Made by a program: the position numbers and the translations under genes
Notes under the pieces: model-generated
Seen by the model: only the letters and a program-made list of their open reading frames with translations
The model's database searches: none
What the model was told of the DNA's origin: nothing
From: Ontholestes murinus
Taxonomy: Eukaryota; Arthropoda; Insecta; Coleoptera; Staphylinidae
Assembly (NCBI GenBank): GCA_963969525.1
Contig: OZ018390.1
Coordinates: 1,178,001-1,242,000 of the forward strand
Length of the DNA stretch: 64,000 nucleotides
Direction of reading: 5' to 3'
In this document: positions 57,101 through 64,000 of the stretch, piece after piece
Position numbering within the stretch: position 1 is the first letter of the stretch
Layout of the letters: the number at the start of each line of letters is the position of its first letter

Positions 57101-59171
57101 ACATGTATATTTTCAAGGATGTAAACTGTACAAATAAGTTGAAATTTATGACCGCGCTTATAAGTAATATTGTATACACATTAATAACTTTGACTCAAAT
57201 TGAATACTTGCGGTGCGATATGAATTGTTCCAAATTTGTACATAGCAACACTTCACAGATATATACAAAATTGATTAGATTGTGCTTACTCATAATCATT
57301 TTTTTTCTTCTTAAAGTACTTTTTTAAATCCGACCAAAGCCTGAATATTATTTAAACTAAAAACTCGCCAACGCATGTTCCTAACTATAAAATAATTGAT
57401 TCCAGTTCTCTTCATTGCTGTGCCTCATATTCGTATTGGAGTTCGCTGCTGGAATCAGCGGATACGTACTGAAGAATGAAACCGCCGATTATCTGAACAA
57501 GACGATGTACGACGATATTGAGAAGTACAGACCGAACAACAAGACTGAAATCACTTTAATTTGGGATACTATACAGAAGGAGGTGAGTCTATAGATCTTT
57601 TATATGTCAGCTGTCAATTTTGTTCGCTTTTTCATAAATACCAAGTGTAAGTGTCATCTTTAAAGTGTGAGTGTATTCCTATAGATGATGTCTCATGGTT
57701 ATAGATAGTAATGAAGGTTAATATACACCTACAGATAACAGGTACCATATAATATCTATTAAAAATTAATTATTATCCTTAAAAAGATGCATTTACTTGT
57801 GATATGTTTAATATAAAACATTCTGGTTTTTTATTTATAGTTTCTTTTCAATTTCAGTTCAACTGCTGCGGTGTACAGGGTTACAACGATTGGCTTAACA
57901 CGGCCGCCACGAATCACTCGTTGCCGTTGAGCTGCTGCGCAATTCCGGACGGCACCGTCGGCTTCTACAACTGCACGAACGATCCCATCAGCCCCGGTCT
58001 GAAGACGAAGGGCTGCGCCGAACAGTTCGGCACCTTCGTCAAGACGCACGCGGTCACCATCGGCAGTGTCGGTCTGGGATTCGCTTTTATTCAAGTAAGT
58101 AAAATAACGATGAATTAAATATTGTAATAGAAATGTGCTCTAAAATATTTAAAACAGATGATGCCACACGTTGTAGAGCTTAAATCTGAAACATTAAATT
58201 CAATGGGGTAAAACACATGGTAAGTTCCATAATATTTTTATTTTCAGTTGCCTGACACGTGTTTCGATCATTCCTGATCATTTTCAAAGTACAAAACTAA
58301 TGGAACTTAACAAGTTTTTTGAGCAAGTATGACAAAGAATAAATATAAATAAATAAATATATTAAGTGTTTTACCCCATTGAATTTACATATCTCATTCC
58401 ATCAAAAGTGTAGCTCTACCAGTATCCATTATATCAGAAACATTACTTTGAAAGAGGAATACTGTAATGTTTTATAACAATATAATCCAATTATAGTTTG
58501 TTAAATATTTAATATATAATCTTCACATAATTCAAGAACAGATACATATTTAAAAAACAACAAATTTGATTGAATTTCAGAGAATTTTATGATTGAATCT
58601 AATCTGAACAATTGAATTTTGTCACAACACTTACATCACCAGTAGATAATATTTATCTTTTTAGCAAGAATTAGTAGGAAGCTTAAATTAAATTTATCTA
58701 TGTACTTTTCTATCTATATTTACACAATGATATCATTTATACACTCACCACAAAAATTTAATTCATGAGATGAATAAAATGTCCTTATCCTTGAAAATTT
58801 TTGCACTAGCTTCACTAATTGGATGAATTTTCTATAAGTTGAAAATATACAATAGTTAAAAATTAAGGAACAATTTAATTTTTTTGAACAAGTAAATTAT
58901 AATAATTTAAACATTACTAAAAAACAAATGAATTACTCTAATAATTAAAAAAAAAATAGTTCTTAATTACCTGTTTCTTAAATATTATTAATTAAAAATT
59001 ATTTCATTATACTGTGACATCCCCATCACGATTAAGAACTTAACTAAACTTTTAGTAACCCTAACCTAACAATGTAATAATAACAATATAATTTTTTACT
59101 TACAGATCCTGGGAATAATCTTCTCCTGCCATCTAGCGAAGAAGGTCAGAGAGAGCTACGAGTACATGTAA
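48198..59171 (+). CDS. Tetraspanin (CD63-like), gene 2
   Basis: Five exons: 48198-48266, 55923-56111, 57406-57582, 57858-58094 and 59106-59171, giving 245 residues. Four TM segments: about 12-35 (YLLFIFNLLFVITGIIILS), 53-76 (LLIAIGTIIFIIAFFGCCG), 87-108 (FSSLLCLIFVLEFAAGISGY) and 209-232. The large loop has FNCCGVQGY (146-154), LSCC, a single C and a GC, giving six cysteines, and N-glycosylation sequons (NKT twice, NHS, NCT). The C-terminus YEYM is a Y-x-x-hydrophobic signal like that of CD63, so late endosome/lysosome delivery is likely (inference). Exon lengths 69-189-177-237-66 parallel gene 1 (69-189-162-249-66). Intron 1 is 7.7 kb, mostly a degenerate repeat array and a dead mariner. Confidence 0.95.
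48267..50330. other. 5' part of tetraspanin 2 intron 1
   Basis: AT-rich. Contains an interspersed repeat at about 49610-49760 and a C-rich satellite-like trace (CCACCCACCCACC) near 50125. No gene recognised. Confidence 0.45.
49610..49760 (+). repeat. Interspersed repeat, LINE/SINE-like 3' end
   Basis: Shares TTTATCRG, GAATTCACTCTTGAAGAATG- and TCTTCCACTCTAACC-like text with 51435-51560, and inverted with 55440-55490 (GAGTGGAAGAACACTACC, GTGAACTCTGCCTTCGAG). Related sequence may also occur at 6840-6960. Family not identified. Confidence 0.5.
50440..50560 (+). repeat. SINE-like repeat copy
   Basis: CGGTACCATTCGGCGCTCT, TTTAAAGTAACAAGTTC, GGAGAAAGGACCTTGTGGTC and an ACTACT tail. Upstream text from 50371 (GGTTGCAGCTGAATTTG) may be the 5' part. 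Confidence 0.6.
50580..55850 (+). repeat. 5-kb degenerate TCTGTCA array in tetraspanin 2 intron 1
   Basis: Imperfect repeats of ATCTGTCATCTGTCAACTGT type, spaced with AT-rich text; recurrent blocks are TTATTTGTGAACTGTCAAC and ATCATCTGTCATNTNTC. Interrupted by a mariner element (52981-53629). Short ORFs here encode Ser/Cys/Leu/His-rich repeats with no family and are considered chance. Confidence 0.8.
52981..53629 (+). mobile_element. Internally deleted mariner-like transposon
   Basis: 649 bp with terminal repeats CAGGGTCTATTATGAAAGTA / TACTTTCATAATAGACCCTG (28 bp or more) flanked by TA. Plus-strand remnants of a transposase: an N-terminal part (RYAIRFCVRLGKN) and a C-terminal part (IPVEEFQGTCYRRQTRFRK, IDAGGENFK). 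The catalytic centre is missing and stops are present, so it is non-autonomous. The minus-strand ORF at 53027-53371 is an antisense artefact. Confidence 0.87.
56112..57405. other. Tetraspanin 2 intron 2
   Basis: AT-rich apart from a G+C-richer patch at 56870-57070 (GCGAACGGCGAGTTCATCGC, CCCTCTATCGGTCG), which may be a repeat fragment or an internal regulatory element. ORFs at 56813-57327 show no family resemblance. Confidence 0.45.
58197..58436 (-). mobile_element. Head-hairpin element with hammerhead-like loop
   Basis: Outer arms TAAATTCAATGGGGTAAAAC (58195-58216 region) and complement (58366-58387), inner pair GGTAAGTTCCAT / ATGGAACTTA. The loop at 58254-58290, read on the minus strand, gives TTTGAAAA, T, GATCA-loop-TGATC, GAAAC, ACGT, GTC. 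The head is probably 58432-58400 on the minus strand. GAAACATTA at 58188-58196 and 58437-58445 is a possible 9-bp target duplication. Confidence 0.75.
58500..59100. other. 3' part of tetraspanin 2 intron 4
   Basis: AT-rich; nothing recognised. Confidence 0.4.
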
Positions 59172-60290
59172 AAAGAACGTTTTGTTTTCTCTTTTAGCAC
59201 CCGCCACCTACTTATTATAAATCTGTTTACTTTCCTAATTTTAAATTGTACATTTGTGCTTCATCAGGTGACGTGAGTTTTTTTTTTGTTTTTCCTTCTG
59301 TATCCGTAGTGCACATCAAGAATATAATTGTTTATTCAGAGTGATTTGTGCCTTCACCGTCATGCACTGATTAATCGGTTTTCTGTACGTGTGCTCAAAC
59401 CTTTGGGCAGATGTAGGTTAATAATAATAATAATAAATTTTATAGATGTATTTTGTGTATGTTGTAAGATGTTTTTGAATAAATTAATATCTGTGTACTT
59501 ATTTTTATTTTAAATTGTTTCAATAGCGATTTTGTCCTTAAATTACTAATATCGTAAAGAAAATTGTATCTAATTATAACCCAAACCTAACCCCTTCATT
59601 TCATGACCATCCTTTCATGGTCAGGTTTGGGTAGGTACATAAAAAGTGCTGTGAGTTTTAGATAAAAATATTTGCCTTACCTTAAATCAAGAAATTCTAA
59701 CACTAAAGAGCCGAAAGAGTGAATATAATACTATAAATATTAAAGAAATTTCGTGAAACTGCTTTGACAAAAAAAATGCTTTGCTATAAAACAATTTGTT
59801 TTTATTTTAATCATGGCCAACTTTGATATAATTTTTAAATACAATAATATAGATATATCCAATTTAAATTAAAAAATTAAGTTAATTAATATTGCTTTGA
59901 TTTAATTTATATGAATTAAAAGTTTTAGTTTTATGATAAAATTTTAAATACACCGCTTTTTGGGTGTGTTTTCTCCATATTACCAACCTACATGAGATGT
60001 TTATAAATTAATTCTTACATACTTATGTTATTGGTATTAACGTGTATTTAATCAAATATTTAAAATAATAATTAACTTTTTTGTATTAACGTATAAAACT
60101 TCAAGGCTTTTTGTAAAATAATTGTGTTCAAAAATAAATTTATGTTGGCGAAACTGCGCGAAACGTCAATGTCAGTCTGACAACTCGGCTGTCATGAGTT
60201 GTCACACAATCACCTGATTGCCCCGAGTGTTTCGAAAGGTAAATAAAAAGCAGCATGTGAGGGGCGTCGGGCGGCCCCAGAGCGCGCAAA
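59172..60290. other. Tetraspanin 2 3' UTR and Vps54 5' flank
   Basis: AATAAA at 59478-59483 is a good poly(A) signal about 310 bp past the tetraspanin 2 stop. The remaining AT-rich DNA turns G+C-richer from about 60150, the likely Vps54 promoter/5' UTR. No other gene. Confidence 0.55.
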
Positions 60291-62966
60291 ATGTCCGAGG
60301 CAAGCAGCCAGTGGACCGTGTACTCGGCCTCGCAGAACCTGCCCGCCGTGCTGAACGACCCCAACAAGGGCAAGCAGCACAGCTTTTTCGTGAAGACGTG
60401 GGGCGACAGCTTCGTGGAGAAGACCGACATCGAGAAGAGCCCCTTCCTGCCAGAGATCAGTTACGCGCACTTCGACACGTACCTGCGCAAGGTGGCCAGA
60501 CGGTACAGGCGGCACAGGAAGCTATCGCAGAGCAAGGAGAATAACCACGGCGCGAGGAGCAAGAACGAGCTGCCCGTGTCGGAAAGTGTGCCCGAGATCT
60601 TCCTGAAGAGCGCCTTCCCCCTCAACGACCCCAAAGTGTTCAACCAGGTATTTAAAAAGGATGACGACAAGTTCGGACACAGTGATAGATTACTGCACGA
60701 ACAGCTGACACACTATTTGGACATTGTAGAGGTGCAGATCGCGCGGCAAGTGTCGCAAAAGTCGGGCGCGTTTTTCCACGCCATGACCTCGCACGATACA
60801 ATAATGGAACAGATGGGTACGGCCTGTGGTGAGGTTAGGATGTTACGGACCAAAGTGCAGACCGTCGATAAGAAACTTGCGAAGGATTCCATCAAACTGT
60901 TAGCGTTGGCGCGCTCGAGGAATAATCACATGGTGTTAATCGATAAGCTAAAGTTAATGTCGACAGTTTTGCAAACGCAACCGACTTTACAGTTACTGTT
61001 GAGTTCTTCGGATTACGTCGCCGCTCTGGAACTCATAGCTGGGACTCAGGAGGTGTTGGCCAAGCAGTTGGCCGGGGTTACTAGTCTAAGACACTTGCCA
61101 TCACAGCTGAAGGAAATGTCCAGGCTGATCGATAAGATGCTTACGACTGAATTTGAAAGGTACGCGGCTGCTGATTTGCACAGGCCTTTAGATGCACCGG
61201 AAGGGGTGCTTGAGCCCGATAGGTTGATCAGTTTGGTGGCCGGGTTGTTGAGACAGAACCACCTGCATTTCCTCGAGGCCTATAAGCAGGAGGCCGTTAC
61301 TGCGGCGCAGGCCGTGATGAAGCAATTGTTAATCGAGCAATTGGCCGACGTTGAGGATGATATGGAGCATTGTCTGACCGGTTCAGGGGAGGCACCACCT
61401 AGTTTGGATTCTTCACATTGGCTGAGGGTGTTGGCACTAGCTAGTGAAGCCCTTGGTAAATATAATACATTTAAAAAATTTTAATAAAATTAATTTAAAA
61501 TTAATTAAGTGAAGGATGTTTATAAATTTTAATGTAATAATAAATAATGATCTAATTTGAATAATTTTGATAAATTTCAAATTCATGGCATTTTTCAATC
61601 GTTTTACCGATGATTTCGTCTGTTATCCTACCGACTGCGCCAATTTAGTTTACGCGATTTTTAAAGTTTTTTTATTATTTTAGGGAAATTAGTGAAGAGA
61701 GTACGTGCTGTACACGATGTGATTAAGCAGACATCGGCGGTGAGTGCAGGTTTGGCCGAGCCTGTAGCGGAAAATCCGGTCTCGTTCTCCACTCAAGAGA
61801 CTTTTCTGCAATTAGAGGAGCACAAAAGGGTGGAGGTCAAGCTGAAGGAGCTGCTGGTGTCAATTTGCGACTACTGCCATGAGAGGTTAGCCTCGTTAGT
61901 CAGCACTCAGTCGGATAAGCAAGCGATAACGGCCGCGCAAATCGGTGAACTTTCGGTGATCGTGGAGGAGTTCACGGACGTGTGCGAGCGCATCTGTGGA
62001 CGGCAGAGTGCTGCCATGAAAGCGGCTTTTAAGATTCAAGCTGGAAATTACGTCAACAAGTTCCACAGCCAGAGGAAGAATAAGTTGACGCTATTGTTGG
62101 ATGCGGAGCGTTGGAAGGTCGCCGACGTTCCTCTAGAATTTCAGGTGTTGGTCGATAAATTGGCTAGTGGTGAAGGCATGGATTCCATACCGAATTCACC
62201 GAATGAGAATAACAACAAGAACACAAGTGGGGCGTTGAGGATTAACGGGCAGGAGTATGTGACTGTGGGGACGGTACTGATTTTAATTAGGTTAGTGAGT
62301 GAGTACTGTGTGTGCGCGCACGATCTACCCCTTTTAGTGAACGTGATTTATAGGAATTTAGCCGAATTATTGAGGACGTTCAATTCGAGATCATGCCAAT
62401 TAGTATTAGGTGCCGGGGCTTTAAGAACCGCCGGTTTGAAAACAATCACCAGCACGAACTTAGCTTTAACATCGCGCGCTTTACAACTAGTCCTATGGAT
62501 GATACCGCACATTCGGGCGCACTTTCTCACAATCTCCAGCGAATGCATAGCCAGTTTGGACGGTGTGGAACGCGACATCGGCCACCACATACAGCAACTG
62601 GAAACGAAAGTGCTGGCGATCATGAGCTCCCTGTTGGGCGACTCTTTGTGCGAATGGGACGCGAAACCTCCAGTTCCCTCCAAAGTGTTCCGCAACATTT
62701 CCAAACACCTCACCAAACTGCACGAGGCCGTCAGCTCGGTGTTGCCCGAGGAACAGGTTCACGACCTGTACGAAATCATCCACAGGAACTTCAAGACGCG
62801 CTTAAGGGAGCAACTGGTGCGCATGAACATACAGAATAACGGGGGGCCGCAGCACGGCGTCGTCACGTCCGAGCTGACGTTTTACATCGAAACCATGAAG
62901 ACGATCAAGGCCCTCACGGATAAGCACCTCTCCGATAAGGCCATGGAGGACATTTGGACGAAATGA
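60291..62966 (+). CDS. Vps54: GARP complex subunit VPS54
   Basis: Tethers endosome-derived vesicles at the trans-Golgi network with Vps51, Vps52 and Vps53 (family knowledge; Drosophila scattered). Two exons, 60291-61455 and 61684-62966, joined G|GG in frame to 815 residues. The conserved start region WTVYSASQNLPAVLNDPNKG is followed by FVKTWGDSF, LLHEQLTHYLDIVEVQIA, AFFHAMTSH, KLKLMSTVLQTQPTLQLLLS and LISLVAGLLRQ (Vps54 N-terminal region). The C-terminal Vps54 domain holds FNSRSCQLVLGAGALRTAG, LKTITSTNLALTSRALQLV, HIRAHF, APSK-like VPSKVFRNISKHLTKLHEAV, LPEEQVHDLY, INNGGPQ-like NNGGPQHGVV and the closing MEDIWTK. It is shorter than human VPS54 (977) by about 60 N-terminal residues and a shorter central linker. 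The first ATG sits just before the conserved WTVY block. Confidence 0.97.
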
Positions 62967-63949
62967 GTGTGTGCGCTGGGTTTATTGTTTATTAGGTGAG
63001 GATGGGAAGTTTTCGGGGTGTGTTAATCAGTTTTAATAGCTAAATTTTACATTATATTCATTAGCAAAAAAAAAAACTTTGGTAAAATCATTAGTTGTTT
63101 AATTAGATAAAGCACTGTTTAGTTGATGGTAATGCGAATACTATGCTCACTTCTTTATTACCAGAAAAAGCATTTTAACACGGAATTTGTACATATGAAT
63201 TAATTAGCTAACCGAGTAAAGACTGTAATAGATTGTAATCAGGTGAAATTATCAGCATATCCGTAACACCCGTGTTGGATTAAAAACGTGTGTTGGGTCT
63301 TCACTAATCACTGATTAATATTTAATCACTACCATCTAGAAAATTTAAGGCAAATTGATTCAACACACCAATATTTCAATTAATCTTAACAATTAGGATT
63401 TATAGAATATTGAAAATAATCCATCACATTTATTCGCTTTTATTTTTTATCAACATGATAATTGTTTAAATTATTATTCATGATTATAGTTATTGAGTTG
63501 CAGTTGTAATCATTAATAATGAAGGCATCATTTTTTTCCTCACATCAATTTGTGTCAGTTTTTTGGTTTTAAATCGAATTGGATTATTCTCGAATTTGAA
63601 GGGATTTAACGAAATGTAAAAGAGAAAATGTTTGTTCTAACAATTTTTTATTATGTATGTTTTTGTTTTGCAGACTGTTAAGGGGGAATGTGCGCGTGAA
63701 ATAATGTAAAATTTACGGTTTTGACATTAAGATTTTTAATTGTGATATATAAAACGGAAGCTATTAATTATGAAATAAAAGATTTAAAAATAATATGAAA
63801 TGGCAAGTTTTTTTGTTTTATCCTCTGATTTTATACGTTTTAAATAAACATTTTCATAGTTAATATTAGTAAACTTAACATTCAGCCAACACATTATCTA
63901 TTGTTATCATTTATTTCTACCACTGGAATTTAAATTTGTACAGCCAAAA
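62967..63949. other. Vps54 3' UTR and flank
   Basis: AATAAA at 63774-63779 on the plus strand may be the poly(A) signal (about 800 bp past the stop). No other gene recognised. Confidence 0.5.
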
Positions 63950-64000
63950 TTGATAGGTCAAGAGTATGCAGACTTAATACAAATTTTAGTGAGGTAGGTA
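63950..64000. repeat. AGGTCAAGAGTATGC repeat, cut by window edge
   Basis: ATAGGTCAAGAGTATGC and TGAGGTAGGTA match the repeat at 21885-21995, 39010-39150 and 42560-42705. Confidence 0.5.

Noticed and set aside
60140..62839. Several long ORFs overlapping Vps54 in other frames
   Set aside because: Shadow frames of a GC-richer coding region; only the plus-strand frame matches a known protein end to end.
1..64000. tRNA, rRNA or snRNA genes
   Set aside because: No cloverleaf with A and B boxes, rRNA block or snRNA core was recognised by eye; a tRNAscan-SE/Infernal run would be decisive.

Overview
The window is nuclear DNA of an insect, perhaps a beetle (low confidence at order level). It is strongly AT-rich. 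It carries spliced genes with GT-AG introns, mariner and piggyBac-type elements, a LINE 3' end and large satellite blocks. There are no operons, tRNA or rRNA genes, or CRISPR arrays. Exons were joined by hand from splice sites and reading frame, and proteins were recognised from memory of their families.

Layout. Left part, minus strand: Tdp1 (tyrosyl-DNA phosphodiesterase 1 with an N-terminal PBZ zinc finger; 2619-13311, last exon(s) beyond the left edge), then Ebp2 (14530-16236). Ebp2 shares a 394-bp divergent promoter with Gas41/YEATS4 (16631-18205, plus). Gas41 is tail-to-tail with Ubc2, a UBE2E-type E2 enzyme (19566-27222, minus, one 6.7-kb intron). Ubc2 is divergent from PPIL2, a U-box cyclophilin of the spliceosome (28946-43998, plus, one 9.4-kb intron full of repeats). 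Next come two head-to-head CD63-like tetraspanin genes with identical intron positions (44401-45862 minus; 48198-59171 plus), then Vps54 of the GARP tethering complex (60291-62966 plus). These are housekeeping genes that do not form one pathway; only the tetraspanins and Vps54 share an endosome/lysosome trafficking theme.

Repeats dominate the introns: a G-rich palindromic satellite (period about 325 bp); a foldback CAGGGTGACTGACG element (three full-length or near full-length copies and one half); degenerate arrays of CAATTG/CAACTG plus T- or A-runs in three genes; a 5-kb degenerate TCTGTCA array; a SINE-like family; two decayed mariner-type transposons; a piggyBac-type MITE; and an RTE-like reverse-transcriptase remnant.

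The most interesting finding is a family of about ten small elements. Each has a conserved head of about 35 nt, long inverted arms that differ between copies, and in most copies an apical loop that reads as a hammerhead ribozyme with a tiny palindromic stem III. Several are flanked by 9-15 bp target-site duplications. One copy (45196-45238) keeps all the core nucleotides of a type I hammerhead apart from one inserted base. Two copies sit exactly on the two splice sites of the same tetraspanin intron, so their target duplications have copied the splice donor and acceptor.
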